Source: Christensenella sp. UBA4651 (GTDB taxonomy: Bacteria > Bacillota > Clostridia > Christensenellales > UBA1242). Taken from it: 42,256 nucleotides of DNA. The notes beneath the pieces are model-generated. The model had not been told where the DNA came from. It saw only the letters and a program-made list of their open reading frames with translations, and ran no database searches. Below, piece after piece: positions 7,890 to 19,300 of the stretch (position 1 is its first letter; each line of letters begins with the position of its first letter). Both the position numbers and the translations under genes were made by a program. The stretch covers positions 1 through 42,256 of the forward strand of contig DHMD01000040.1 of assembly GCA_002405615.1 (NCBI GenBank). Direction: 5' to 3'.

Positions 7890-10085
7890 CTACTCCTCCT
7901 CATCCTCGTATTCGCCCCAGAAGTAGTAATTTAGGACTGAATACTTGAACGAGTAATCATAGTCGCTAGGTTTAGTTTCGTCCTTTTTGACATCAAATAT
8001 GTATTCAATAAAGTCGCAATCGTCTTGGCAGAGGTATTTATCGCTCAAATCGACTATTTCGCCATAAAAATTGGTAAACGTAAGCGATTTCTCCAAATGG
8101 CGGGCGGTATCAATTGATATAGTTGAGCCTAACTTACCCAAGAACACATTGTGGAAAGAATTCCCCTCTTGTGGCACATCTTCACCGTTATCATCTAGTA
8201 CTTGCTGTTCGTGGTAGAACTGGCGGTAATTTTCTGCGGTTTTGTTATCCTCGCCCACTACGAACGAATTTTGCACGCCTTTTAGAAACTCGTTATACTT
8301 TTCTGTCGTCATCAAGTCGCCAAACATTACAAATCTCTCGTTGGTTTTTTGCTCATCAAAGTAAATATCAGGCTTGGTGTTCCCCTTTTCGTCCTGATAC
8401 TTTTTGCGAAATTCCTCATCTTGCTCTGGGTAATATGAGTATTCTTTACTAGGGTCGGTATTCATTCTAGTCAAATGTAGGATAAAATCGCTACTATTAT
8501 ACGAGCCGTCTGCTTGCTTCTCACCACGCAAATGGATACGCATATAGACATCTATCGTAATCTCTTGACGACTCTCAATACTGATATTTACCGAGTCGTA
8601 TAGCCAACGCTTTTTGGTAAAGTCGTAGTCATAGAGGTCGTCCTCTTCCTCCACATCTTCCCCTCGCTTTACCGCTTCTAAATATTTTGTGATACGCTCA
8701 TCATCGAGAGAAGCATCTGGATACAGCACCATGGAATTGTAGTTGCGGTACTCCATTGAGTTGATATACTGGCGTTCGCCGTCTGCCAAGTCCTCGTCAA
8801 CATTGTAATAAAAATCGAATGGCTGGCTGTCAATTGCCTCGACACGAGTATATGTAGGATATTTTGCGACAAAGCCCTCGGTCATGAGTTTGCCACCGCT
8901 ATATACTCCCAAAACGGCATCCACGATTTCGGTAACGGTGTCGTGATAGTCAAATTTGTAGATTTCGGTACTGCTAAACGCATGAGCGGAACCGTTCATA
9001 CCGTAGTAAACAGGGCCCTTTTGGACATAAGCATAATCATCAACAGTGTTACCCTCGCTATCGGTGTGGCTACCGACCTTTTCCCAGTTATACCAAATGT
9101 AACTCAAATCGGTATAAGAAATCGACTGTTTATCACGCTCAATCAGATTGCCACCAATCAAAGTGTTCTCAATATAATCTACCAAAATGTCGTAAAAAGC
9201 GGCTTTTTGGGGCACGCCGAGTTTGTCGATTTCACGAGCGAGACGGTTTATCTCTACCCTCGCCGCTGCGGCACTGATTTCGGTTGGATTTGTGAGGGTG
9301 ATTTGCTGCGTGCGGACAAAGTTGAGGGCTAGTTGCATTAGGTTTAGTTGAACCATTGCGGTATATGAGGTAATGTCTGAGCCTGTAATTTGCCAATGCA
9401 AATCGTCATCGTGATATGCCTCAACGGCTGGTGGGTTATTGCCAGCGCTTTCTGCCAATTCGATTTGACGCTCGGACACGCCGTGCCCCGACCACATCAC
9501 ATTAGTTACAGGACTATTGATAGCGTTTTCGTGAGTTTCGAATAAATGCTCATTGCCTTTTTGCGGGGTAACGGCTGGCAGATTAACCGTCATACGAGTG
9601 GCGTCCGAGTCATTGCGGACTTTCTTGCCCTCGTAAAATGTGCCAGAGGTTGAATAGTTAGCATAAAAATTGTATGTAAGAGTCTGCGTACCGACTGCCG
9701 AACCGTACTTGCCCTGCAAAATGTGCAATATGTATTGTGCGATTATTTCGTACTGGTAGGCGGCATTTTCATAATATTTTGCCCTATCCGCCTGCAAAAT
9801 TGCATCATCGGTCGCCTCATCATTGTCGGGTACATAAATAGAGCGGACGCCTTGGGTAGCGAGAGCCTCCTTTTGGAGACTTGCTTTGTCTTTCCCAAAC
9901 ACTATGTCGTCATCCTTGGTATCGCCTGGTAGAGGCACATCAGTAGTAGTCCCTTGTGATGGGTCATAAGGGTTGTTGCCATTCCCCCAATCGCTAGTAT
10001 TCCACCACGGCAAAGTACAGCCACCGAATCCAAGGGCTGTTATGCTCAATATACATACTAATGCAATTTTCTGAAAAAACCTCAT
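7890..10085 (-). CDS. T4SS-associated lipoprotein of unknown function
   Basis: 731 residues from the ATG at 10083-10085. An upstream in-frame ATG (10143-10145) is rejected because it falls inside the -35 box. The chosen start has AGAGG at 10090-10094 and gives a lipoprotein signal ending GFGGC, with Cys about residue 23. A Pro/Asp/Gly-rich linker follows, then a large mixed alpha/beta extracellular body and a very acidic C-terminus (EYEDEEE). No enzymatic motif is recognised. It lies between the VirB6-like and pilin-like genes on the same strand. Mycoplasma-ICE clusters also encode a large lipoprotein at a similar place (Mbov_0399-type, from memory), so a surface component of the channel is a reasonable guess but unproved. 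Confidence 0.8.
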   Translation of the reverse strand: MRFFQKIALVCILSITALGFGGCTLPWWNTSDWGNGNNPYDPSQGTTTDVPLPGDTKDDDIVFGKDKASLQKEALATQGVRSIYVPDNDEATDDAILQADRAKYYENAAYQYEIIAQYILHILQGKYGSAVGTQTLTYNFYANYSTSGTFYEGKKVRNDSDATRMTVNLPAVTPQKGNEHLFETHENAINSPVTNVMWSGHGVSERQIELAESAGNNPPAVEAYHDDDLHWQITGSDITSYTAMVQLNLMQLALNFVRTQQITLTNPTEISAAAARVEINRLAREIDKLGVPQKAAFYDILVDYIENTLIGGNLIERDKQSISYTDLSYIWYNWEKVGSHTDSEGNTVDDYAYVQKGPVYYGMNGSAHAFSSTEIYKFDYHDTVTEIVDAVLGVYSGGKLMTEGFVAKYPTYTRVEAIDSQPFDFYYNVDEDLADGERQYINSMEYRNYNSMVLYPDASLDDERITKYLEAVKRGEDVEEEDDLYDYDFTKKRWLYDSVNISIESRQEITIDVYMRIHLRGEKQADGSYNSSDFILHLTRMNTDPSKEYSYYPEQDEEFRKKYQDEKGNTKPDIYFDEQKTNERFVMFGDLMTTEKYNEFLKGVQNSFVVGEDNKTAENYRQFYHEQQVLDDNGEDVPQEGNSFHNVFLGKLGSTISIDTARHLEKSLTFTNFYGEIVDLSDKYLCQDDCDFIEYIFDVKKDETKPSDYDYSFKYSVLNYYFWGEYEDEEE

Positions 10086-10116
10086 GATACCTCTAAAATT
10101 TGTATTATTATATTTA

Positions 10117-10145
10117 ATTTTAGCATTTTCACAAAAAATAGTCAA
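10117..10145 (-). promoter_or_regulatory. Promoter of the lipoprotein gene
   Basis: On the minus strand: -35 TTGACT at 10140-10145, 17-bp spacer, -10 TAAAAT at 10117-10122. Its position rules out the upstream ATG and supports the start at 10085. Confidence 0.7.
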
Positions 10146-10189
10146 GATTTGATTGGAGTAACATAATCTAGTGCTGGATTATATAAAAA

Positions 10190-10244
10190 AGAATGGTTGA
10201 AGCTGATAGCCTAACTATACAAACTATCAACTATCAACCATTCT
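10190..10244 (-). terminator. Long hairpin terminator of the pilin-like gene
   Basis: Perfect outer arms of 11 bp (10190-10200 AGAATGGTTGA and 10234-10244). A further inner 5-bp pairing (GATAG/CTATC) closes a stem of about 20 bp. On the minus strand it is followed by TTTTTTATAT. It sits about 85 bp downstream of the pilin stop; nothing else is seen between 10246 and 10330. Confidence 0.75.
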
Positions 10245-10330
10245 AAATTTAGCTAAATTACATATTCGTGTAGCCATAAGGCTTGGCGGTACTGACCGCT
10301 ATTGCACAAAAGGCTAAAACAGAATCTATC

Positions 10331-10726
10331 TTATTCCCCAACATCAAGCTGCCAACCTGGAATCCAATTTGGCAATTGACTGCAGAACAATTTGAGCAAC
10401 AAAATCAAGGCAACTATACTAACCAGACCAATGATAGCATTAATCATACGCTGTTTTGCCTCTTTTTGCTTGTCCGCACTGTCTGCACGAGCCAAGTTTA
10501 CACCAAGATAGATACAGTAAATCAAACCTGCTGAACCAACCAAAATGAGTATAGGATACAACAATGAGTTGATTGCATTAACAATCTGCTTTACCCAATC
10601 TGGTAGAGTAGCTGTTTCTGTTGAACCGCTACCGCCACTCTCTGTGCCTGAGCCACTGCTAGACATTAGAGGATAACTGGTCATAAGATTCATACATGTA
10701 TTAGCTAGTTGAAACAAAGCGCTCAT
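10331..10726 (-). CDS. Pilin-like conjugal transfer protein (VirB2/TrbC type, Mbov_0395-like)
   Basis: 131 residues, ATG start with ACCTCC complement (GGAGGT) at 10732-10737, spacing 5. A short N-terminal stretch is followed by a Ser/Gly-rich linker (about 22-39). Then come an amphipathic segment (LPDWVKQIVNAINSL) and two membrane helices (about 55-77 and 93-114) joined by a charged loop (ARADSADKQKEAKQR). Size and two-helix layout fit VirB2/TrbC pilins. The KQKEAKQRMINAIIG loop is typical, as I recall, of the Mbov_0395-type pilin-like family of Gram-positive and mycoplasma ICEs. It would form the pore or pilus subunit of this T4SS. It is divergent from virD4 and alone in its transcript. Confidence 0.85.
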   Translation of the reverse strand: MSALFQLANTCMNLMTSYPLMSSSGSGTESGGSGSTETATLPDWVKQIVNAINSLLYPILILVGSAGLIYCIYLGVNLARADSADKQKEAKQRMINAIIGLVSIVALILLLKLFCSQLPNWIPGWQLDVGE

Positions 10727-10781
10727 AAAATACCTCCATATTATTTATCGAGCTAAAATTATGTTTTGCTAGATTGTCAAA

Positions 10782-10811
10782 ACTATACAACGAAATGCAA
10801 AATTCTGGCAA
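10782..10811 (-). promoter_or_regulatory. Promoter of the pilin-like gene
   Basis: On the minus strand: -35 TTGCCA at 10806-10811, 18-bp spacer, -10 TATAGT at 10782-10787. A nearby TTGACA has no matching -10. Confidence 0.55.
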
Positions 10812-10859
10812 AACTTGGTAACAAAACACAAATTTATGTAATAATATTATCAAATAAAA

Positions 10860-10888
10860 TTGACAAAAGCAAATTATTTGAGTACAAT
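10860..10888 (+). promoter_or_regulatory. Promoter of virD4
   Basis: Consensus -35 TTGACA at 10860-10865, 17-bp spacer, -10 TACAAT at 10883-10888. The leader is about 85 bases. It is divergent from the pilin promoter in the same gap. Confidence 0.75.
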
Positions 10889-10979
10889 TTTTAAGAAATT
10901 TGAAAATTTTTTTACTAAAATGCCAAAACTGGACTAAATTTCGTGAATTTTATTCTTTATACATATGGAGGGAAAACGA

Positions 10980-12962
10980 GTGAACAGATTTTTTGGAAAT
11001 GTGCTGATGATAGTATTCGGGCTGGTACTGTGTTATGTTGTTTCGGCAATGTTTGGCTCACTAATGCAGTATGGAACTATAACTGTCGCAGGGCTATACA
11101 ACACCTTTACTTGGGGAATTTTCTCGGTACTGGTTGTCGGGCTCGGTATCTATGGACTACTACAAGTCGCTGATGGAAAGAGTTTCCTAGGACTCGGAGG
11201 TGGCGGCGACAAAAAAAAGAAAGGTAAAGGCAAAAAACCTGATGAGCAGTTTTTTGACTCAGAATGGCTCACAGAGAGAGAATTAGACAGAAAATATGAT
11301 GGCTGTCTATTCCGTGAACTGTATATGCATGAGGACGGCGTGCCAATAAGAGCGCAGTTGCAAGGCAATAGCATACATGTAAACTTCAAACACGAGGTTT
11401 GGCACACAATGGTAGTAGGTACTACTGGTTCGGGTAAATCAGCAGGTTTCATCGACCCTACTATTCAGATTCTCGGGCATACCAAGAGTAAGCCTAGTCT
11501 AGTAATTATGGACGTAAAGGGCGAACTCTTTATGAAGCATTCTATTATGCTACGCAAGCAAGGCTACAACATTGTATCATTTAACTTGCGAGACCCTTTC
11601 AGCAGTACTAGATGGAACCCGATGAGCAAACCGTACAAGAGTTTCCACAGAGCGTTACACTTGCGTGAGGAGGTGCGTGTCCACCGTAACGAGAACCCTG
11701 CCGACCTAGGCTTAAGAGTAATTGCGCCTGTGTATAACTACGAGTGGTACGAGATTGACGGGATTGCATTCCCTAACAAAGAAGATTTGGAGAGTTATAT
11801 CATCGCTACTCAAAAAATGCTAAATGACAGTGCGTACGAGGATCTAAACGACATTGCGCACACTCTATGCCCCGTTTCCGAAGGTAATGACAAGTCGTGG
11901 GAAATGGGTGCTCGTGATTTTGTGCTGGGTATAATGCTAGCGATGCTCGAGGACTCGGCTATTCCCGAACTCGGTATGACGGAGGAACGGTACAACTTCT
12001 TTAACCTATATAAAATATGTAACACCAAGGACCCTGACCCTGACAAGCAATTTGGCACACTGCAAAAATATCTACAAGGTCGTAGCAAATTGAGTAATGC
12101 GGTTTCGTTGGCTGCACCTATTGTAAACAACTCCCCTGTTACCGCCCGTAGTTTCTTCGGTATGATTGCTAATGCGGTAAACGTTTTTGCTGATAGTGGT
12201 GTATGTTTCGCTACCAGTGCGGACGAAATGGATTTTGTGCATTTTGCGGACAGACCAAATGCGCTGTTTATCAAGGTGCCTGACGAGAAAGAGACTCGTT
12301 ATCCTATTGCGCAGATGTGTATCGTGCAGTTGTACAAGACTTTGGTCGAGGTTGCCAACAAAAATGCGCCTAAACTTACCCTACCTAGGCACGTATATTT
12401 CCTACTAGACGAGTTCGCAAATATGCCAAAAATTCCTCGTTTTGAGTCGATTATTACGGTCGGCCGTAGCCGTGGAATTTGTCTGATGCTAGTGGTACAA
12501 TCTTATCCTCAGGTAAGTATCAAGTATGGTGATGCAGCGGCGGAGGTTATCAAGGCAAACTGCAACATTCACGTATATTTGGGTACTATGGACCAAAAGA
12601 CCAAAGAGGAGTTTAGTACTCGTTGTGGTCAAACAAGTGTGGAATCAAAAAGCACTAGCGAGAGCAAAGGCAAAGAGGATACCACTAGGTCAACCAGTAC
12701 GCAAAAAGTAAGTCGTGCGTTGATTACTCCTGATGAATTAGGCTACCTCAAAGACGGTGAAATGATAGTGAGTATGTTTAAGGAAAAAGCTATCAAGAGT
12801 CAATTTACTTTCGCATACAAGGCTGACCACATCTACGATATGACCCCTGCTAGTGAGGAATTCCGCCCTCCTAGGTATATCAACGAGGAGTATGTGCTGT
12901 ACGACATCAAGGAGCGTAACCGCAAAATACTCTCCCCTCCAAAAGATGATTTTGACTTTTGA
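10980..12962 (+). CDS. virD4: VirD4/TraG-family coupling ATPase
   Basis: 660 residues from GTG 10980. GGAGGG at 10967-10972 gives spacing 7 to this GTG, whereas the in-frame ATG at 10965 lacks a ribosome site. Two N-terminal membrane helices (about 7-29 and 46-62) precede a flexible Gly/Lys linker (72-88), where an A8 run (11211-11218) could be prone to slippage. Walker A is GTTGSGKS (about 147-154), followed by LVIMDVKGELF. Walker B is YFLLDEFANMPKI (about residue 475), followed by the VirD4 stretch VGRSRGICLMLVVQSYPQ. Coupling proteins dock substrates (relaxase-DNA or proteins) at the T4SS entry. Its presence shows that the cluster can recruit a cargo. It ends in TGA, the only TGA-terminated gene here. 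Confidence 0.94.
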   Translation: MNRFFGNVLMIVFGLVLCYVVSAMFGSLMQYGTITVAGLYNTFTWGIFSVLVVGLGIYGLLQVADGKSFLGLGGGGDKKKKGKGKKPDEQFFDSEWLTERELDRKYDGCLFRELYMHEDGVPIRAQLQGNSIHVNFKHEVWHTMVVGTTGSGKSAGFIDPTIQILGHTKSKPSLVIMDVKGELFMKHSIMLRKQGYNIVSFNLRDPFSSTRWNPMSKPYKSFHRALHLREEVRVHRNENPADLGLRVIAPVYNYEWYEIDGIAFPNKEDLESYIIATQKMLNDSAYEDLNDIAHTLCPVSEGNDKSWEMGARDFVLGIMLAMLEDSAIPELGMTEERYNFFNLYKICNTKDPDPDKQFGTLQKYLQGRSKLSNAVSLAAPIVNNSPVTARSFFGMIANAVNVFADSGVCFATSADEMDFVHFADRPNALFIKVPDEKETRYPIAQMCIVQLYKTLVEVANKNAPKLTLPRHVYFLLDEFANMPKIPRFESIITVGRSRGICLMLVVQSYPQVSIKYGDAAAEVIKANCNIHVYLGTMDQKTKEEFSTRCGQTSVESKSTSESKGKEDTTRSTSTQKVSRALITPDELGYLKDGEMIVSMFKEKAIKSQFTFAYKADHIYDMTPASEEFRPPRYINEEYVLYDIKERNRKILSPPKDDFDF

Positions 12963-13079
12963 TTGAAGAGTTAAGGGCTGGTTGAGCGAGAGTTTGAATT
13001 ATTTTGTATAAAATACAACAAAATAAAGCAAATTATGACAAAATACAATAATCGGAAAGCCAAAAACAAAATTTGACAA

Positions 13080-13102
13080 AAAGAGGCAAATTGTGCCTCT
13101 TT
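13080..13102 (+). terminator. Terminator of virD4
   Basis: Perfect 9-bp stem AAAGAGGCA/TGCCTCTTT with a 5-base loop, followed by CTTGTTTT. It lies about 118 bp after the virD4 stop. Confidence 0.85.
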
Positions 13103-13156
13103 CTTGTTTTGCAAAATAAGAGATTGTTTTATTCTCCTGTCGTCCTAATACTTATC

Positions 13157-13188
13157 CACAAATTACTACTGATGAAACATAATTTGTG
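13157..13188. other. Perfect 9-bp inverted repeat upstream of the giant Ig-like gene
   Basis: CACAAATTA at 13157-13165 and TAATTTGTG at 13180-13188, 14 bases apart. It lies between the virD4 terminator and the putative promoter of the giant gene and has no T-run, so it is not a terminator. It could be an operator or only chance AT-rich symmetry. A second short symmetry (TTTGTT...AACAAA) lies near 13210-13230. Confidence 0.35.
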
Positions 13189-13278
13189 TAACAAAATACG
13201 CATTTTTTTGTTATTTTGCAACAAACTAAAAAAAGAAGTGAAATTACGAGAAAAATGTCAACATTTGAGTGATTTTGT

Positions 13279-13307
13279 TTGTGTTTTTTTGCGTTATTTG
13301 CTAAAAT
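13279..13307 (+). promoter_or_regulatory. Putative promoter of the giant Ig-like gene
   Basis: -35 TTGTGT at 13279-13284, 17-bp spacer, -10 TAAAAT at 13302-13307. The leader to the ATG at 13365 is about 50 bases and contains a GGGAGGAG ribosome site. Other AT-rich hexamers nearby could serve instead. Confidence 0.45.
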
Positions 13308-13364
13308 ATATATGTTATATCTTACTTTTGTTTTTTCGGGCTAAAAAAGGGAGGAGAATTTTTT

Positions 13365-16300
13365 ATGCAAAGCAAAAGACTAAATAAATATCTAGGGGTC
13401 ATGTTAGGAATACTAACATTACTGGTGCTGGGAATGACGGGGTTCGTTTTTGCCCCACGCAATACGCAATCGGCTAGTGCAGCCACCCAATATATGACTG
13501 TGCAAAAGGTGTTTTTGCCAGACGCTTCGGCGGGAACTGTTAGCGACCCTAGCGAGTTTTGGCACGTGGAGGAAACGGCTGAATCGATAGCAGAGGGTGA
13601 TTTTGTAATACTCAACACTACTCAACGCAACTACACAGATTCTAGCAACACCACCTACTCTGGGCGTGAAGCTATTGCCATAAATTTCGGCGGCACTGCG
13701 ACTAGTAAAGGTATACCTACGGTTTCTGTTCGTTTCAATAATAATTTGCTAAAAATCAACAAGATAAAAGAAATCACTGATGAAACGGGAGTTTCTACTG
13801 GGGTTGCTACTTTTTCGCAATACTTGTTTGCTTTGACGCCTGACGAAATCGTGGCGGCGGGGCTAGATGACTGCTACTACACAAAGTATTCTAATGGCGA
13901 AAATGTGGCTTTTCCTGAGGGGCTGTATACAGTTACGCTAGTTTACTTTGATACTATTCAAGGTAAACTGACGGAAGAAATCAACTTTTACATAACTACT
14001 CAAAAAACCTACAATCAGGTAAATGAGAACCCTACACTAAACAACACAGAAAAGGTTGACGCTGTGGATGACACAAACCCTACGGCAAATATTTATAATC
14101 AGATGACGGCGACTGTAAACTACTTTAACTTCAACAACCTCGACACGACATATTACGATGCTGCACAAGGGAATTTTATTCGTGGCAGATACAATCCGTC
14201 TGAATTGTACTACCCAACTCTGATTTACAATCCAGAGAAATTCGACATTTCGTACACTCGTACACTGTATAACTATCGTGAAACTGTAACAACGACATTC
14301 AGCGTGTACAAGGTTACAGAAAACGGAATTACCAAAAATGTGGGCTATCTAGATGTATCGACCTATACAACCGAAAACCCTACCGATATAATTAGGCGTA
14401 CTTATGTGATTGAGGCAAATGCGGACGGCAACTACTCTATTAATATGCAATTTGACAAAGTCGGCGAATACGAAATCACAAAAACTCCTAAATTAAAAAT
14501 CGGCTACACTGGTGCGAGGGTTAATTATGTAACACCTGCAAACAACATAATCACTGCTAATCAAGAATATGTATCTCCTCTATCGCTAGTTATCAATGGT
14601 TATGTGGCTAACTACTCAAATTCTACTACGACCACTGCCCCACTCTATGATGACACATTCAGTTACAACACTATGGCAAATGGCGAAAGCATAAATAGGA
14701 CTAATGACACAGTTTATACTCGTGATTTTCTCACAAGCAGCGCTCGCTCGGAAATTAGTGCTACCGCTAGGACTCGTGCAGAGACAATTTATACAGCGGA
14801 TATGACTTTTGCAAACACTAACTTTGTGAGCAACTCGGGTGCTAGCACAGTGTCAATGAGCGTTCTCAAAAACAACATTATAAATTACGACCCTACGGCT
14901 ACTGACTCGGACGCATTCACTAGGTTCTTTGCCTACAATCAGGCGACAAACTATATTCGCCTATCTCAACAAGTTACTCAATCGGACGGTTCGGTATATT
15001 ACACCAAGCGGGCAAGCACGAACCTCGCCCCTGTGAGCTTTGAGTTCTATGGCAAACTGTACACTGGTAGTTCTACGCAATACGCCAGTTGGTATGCGTT
15101 CCGTGATACTTCGGGCAATGTGAGTGTAAATCGCTACACTCGTGGAATGAGTTTTGCTAATGCTGGTGAGTATGTAGTTTACCTCACATACGAAAACACG
15201 ATTTATAGCAACAACAATCAAAACGGCAGCCGCAAAAACCAATATATGCATCAGATTTTCTGCTTTGAGATAACAAACAACACACCTACTATCAATGTTT
15301 ACGCACAAGATAACTCCTCTACCCCTACGATTCTATCTAGCGAGTATGCAGAGTCAATCAGCATTGACAGTTACACAAACAACTATGTTTACGCTAGTTG
15401 GGAGACGGCTGGCCCATTTGATGCGGGGATTTACTGTACATACAATGTCTATGATTGGAATGGCAATATATTGAGTGAAGGCAATGCTCTCGATGGTTTG
15501 GTTTATCAGACAAACAAGGAAAGCGGTGCGAAATATGCCGTTTCGGAAAAAGCGGCAAAACTGCTGTATGGTTCGAGAAAGACGATAAATAGGCAATTTG
15601 GGCAAGACGGATACTATCAAATTCAGGTATTTAGGACAAACAACAGCAAGGCTTGGGTAAACTACACATTTAGCATTGACACAGCGCCGATTAGCGGTAT
15701 CAAGACTTTGCGTGTTATTGACCACAACCTTTGGAGAGAAAACGGCAGCACTGAGCCTATGGTACTATCCGAACTGGATTACAACAACCCTGACGCATTC
15801 AACTTGATTTCTAGCACAGCATTTGGCTTCACTTGGGCTGACAAGTCAAGTGGCGCACCTATTACCGCCCAATATATCTATGCTAGTATCAACAAGACCA
15901 CGAACTATGACCTAGTCAAGGCTATAACTGGCAGTGATACGGCGACTGAAACGGATGCAGTGAGCAAATTGATTGCCATGGCGGGCAGTGGTAAAGTTTA
16001 TATGCCTACAAATGCTAGCCTCGGGGTATTCACTCCTGCGATGAATTACAACAAAATCAAGACGGACACGCCAGAGGACATTATTGCTCCTCTCGCTGAC
16101 TCGCAGATTATCAACACGCCGCAACTCGCCTTTCTCCTACTTCGTGATGCGGCGGGAAACACAGCGATTTACGCAACTATGCTAGACAATACAAACACGC
16201 AAGTTCTGCAAGTTGAGCGTCAAGCAAGTTATGTAAACGTAATCACAAAGGACACGAATTTTTACTGGGGTACGCACAAATCGCTGACTGCGGAGCAATC

Positions 16301-19300
16301 GACTGCCGCTCGTGAAGATTCTAGCGTCATTCGTGATATTTATGACTTTGTGGATAATTACGATGACCAAAATGAGACATTTACATGGACAATAAATGGC
16401 AAGTCGTACTCTACTCACTCTTATATTACCAAAGTGTTTACCGACCTAAACATCAAGGCAACAAATTCAATCAACATTCCGCTGCGTGAGGTTACAATCA
16501 GTGCTGCTGACGGAAATGACACAACCACGACCCCGACCGTAGGAAAAACTGGGTTTGCGGCGACAAACTGGTTTAGTACAATTAAAGTTATCCCAGGGGC
16601 TACTGAAACTGATCCATACAAGACAGGTGTTACCATTGACGGCGGGCAACTGACTGCTGAAAATACCCACACACTAGAAAACGGCGAATTTAGGTATCAA
16701 ATCACTGTTTGGGATAATGCAAACAATGACAATGCGGGAGGCTTAAATATTGAGGTAAACCTCGACAAATCACTGGGTTCGCTACGCAGTTACTGGGACT
16801 TTGACGGAACTGACCTAAGTTACAACCGCAACCCTGACAAGGGAACGATTACGGACAGGCAATATGTGGCAAACACCTACTCGACTGACAGGCGTTATGT
16901 GGCATTTAGTTGGACTGAACCTGGCGATGCTTTCAAAATCGAGAGTATAGTGCTACAATTCTACGCATTTTCGAGCAAGATTGATTCACAAAACTACCCT
17001 TACAGCGACACTCCGTCAAAAACTGTGGTATTGTATAATATTGACAAGGGGTCGAATGCGACATACGAGGACGGAACTCTATTCCACATTACATACAGCA
17101 ACGGCGGAATTACCTCGAAATACTATCAAACTAATATTTTGAGAAAATTGATTTATTCTGCTGAATTTGAGAATGCTGGTGCGAGTGAAGCGGGTAAATA
17201 TGTAATCACTAGAACTTATCAGCTTAGTGAGCAACAGACTGATTTGCAGGGCGACCAAAAGACAAAGGTCTACACATATTATGTAGATAGGAATACGGTT
17301 TTGCCTACCAACACCTATGAATATGGCGATGAAAAACTACAATTCGGTTACAGCAAGGGCGATTACGACAAGTATCCTGACTACCCAGAAAGTGGCACAA
17401 TTACATTTGATAACTATGGATTGCTCACAAATACCGAGAAATTTGAGAAATTGAGTTTTGACACAACGAACATTACGACAACTACACCAAACAACGTTAT
17501 TACAAAGAGTAATATCTTGCCTGCTGGTGTGAGTATGTCAACGTGGCAAGCGGACGGTTATACCGTGTATGACAAGTACTATTCTGACCCAAAGAATGCT
17601 AGTGATTATGACGCTAGTAATCCCGAGGAGGCTTATGAGAGGATTTATGAAACACTCAACAAGTACAAAAATTCGTCAAGGCTACAAGTTGCGGTGCAAT
17701 TCTTCTCAAACTCGTCTGCCGCTCAATATGCGCTGACTAGCCAGACATTCTACTCGACCAAAACTTCTAGCAGTTCGATTAGCGGAGATTACACATATTC
17801 TAGACCATTGAGCGAACTACAATACGCTTTTCGTGAGATTGGTAGATACAGAGTTGTGATGTTTGACCTAGCAAACTTTGACGGACTGTTGACTGGTAAT
17901 GCCTACACCGATTTCAAGAAAATTTCGTATTCGTTGGCTACCGATTCTAATTCGAGCAAAAACACTCTCTACCCTAACTGTTCTGTTGTGAACTTTGAGT
18001 TGACGGGTACTGCTCCAACATTTAACTATCAAGTGGGCTTGGGCAATGATTCTTATGGGCCTTTGAGTTCGCAAACAAGCACGGAGCAAGTTACCAACTT
18101 TACAAAGAGTAGGATTACTTGGTCTGACCCTAGCGACACTTATTCTGCTCGCAATGCGTATAACGAAGTAAGCGTAACAAAGACGATTATTCCAAAGGGT
18201 AATGATACTAGCACCTCTACCCCTGCTCCTAACGAGTACAAAAAGTATTTTGGCAATGTAACAAAAACTACCCGTGGAGTTTTTGACGGGCCGATTGAAA
18301 TTACTGCTAGCGACACTGTAAAGGCTGAATTGGTGGCTAGTGGGTTGGTTTGCGTAGAACTCAACGATGAGCAAGTGCAGTCTATCGTTAATCGTGGTTA
18401 TTCGAGCCTGAGTGGCTACATTGAGTCGCAAACTAAATCAGAAACTGAACCAGAAACATACCTGCCTTACTTCCTAAAAGTTCAGACTGAACAGATTGTA
18501 AATACCATTATCAATAATGGCGTGGTTGGTACGAGTCTAAATCAGATTGAGTACTACAAAGTTCGTAAGTCTGATACAGAAAAACTGTACACATACTACC
18601 TACTCTTGCCGAGAGCCGAACTAGAAGACGCTGACAAAAATGCTACAAAAATGGTAGATACTCGATACTCGGTAAGCATACATTATATTGCAAAAGATGA
18701 GAACGATTATCTTGCTTTTGGCGATAACAAGTTCTACTCTGCTACAAAGGAACTGTATCAGGACTATACCGCCCCTTACTACAACCTAGTAGACTTAATC
18801 CAAAATGATGCTTATATCAACTCGTTGGGCGAAACATTCAAATCGGATTTGATTGCGAATATCGACAATCCTGATTACACATTCCTCAAATCTTATGCAT
18901 TCGCTGTAAATACAGGGTATACTATAAACTATCGCAACAAATATGAGTCTAGCACCTACTACTATTACTACAAGCACGAGAATTACACTGGTGAAAAACA
19001 AGGTCAAGTAATTACAGCAGAGGATTCTAGGTACCCTAGCGCTCCAAGATTTGTAAAAAATGACCCTAAATTTGTGCGGGCAGCATATGCTGGTATTTCG
19101 GGATATTCAACACACGAATTTAATGAACCTGGGTATTATGATATAATTGAGCAAGATAATGCAGGTAATTTGAGAGTGTATACAATATTTGTTACAGATG
19201 ACTCATATAACCTGCGTGCTACAAACGATGATATGACTATTACTGCGGACAACACAAATATCCTAGGTAAGGTTTATGATAGTGCCAAATTTACCTCGGT

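Noticed and set aside
10086..10145. Upstream ATG extension of the lipoprotein
   Set aside because: The ATG lies within the -35 box and would bury the lipoprotein signal; the internal ATG at 10085 has a ribosome site.
12960..12962. TGA at the end of virD4 as a sign of recoded UGA (mycoplasma-like code)
   Set aside because: Tryptophan is TGG throughout and no gene contains in-frame TGA; readthrough would add only four codons.
17868..18431. 187-codon minus-strand frame inside the giant Ig-like gene
   Set aside because: Antisense shadow of a clearly coding gene; basic, low-information protein and no ribosome site.
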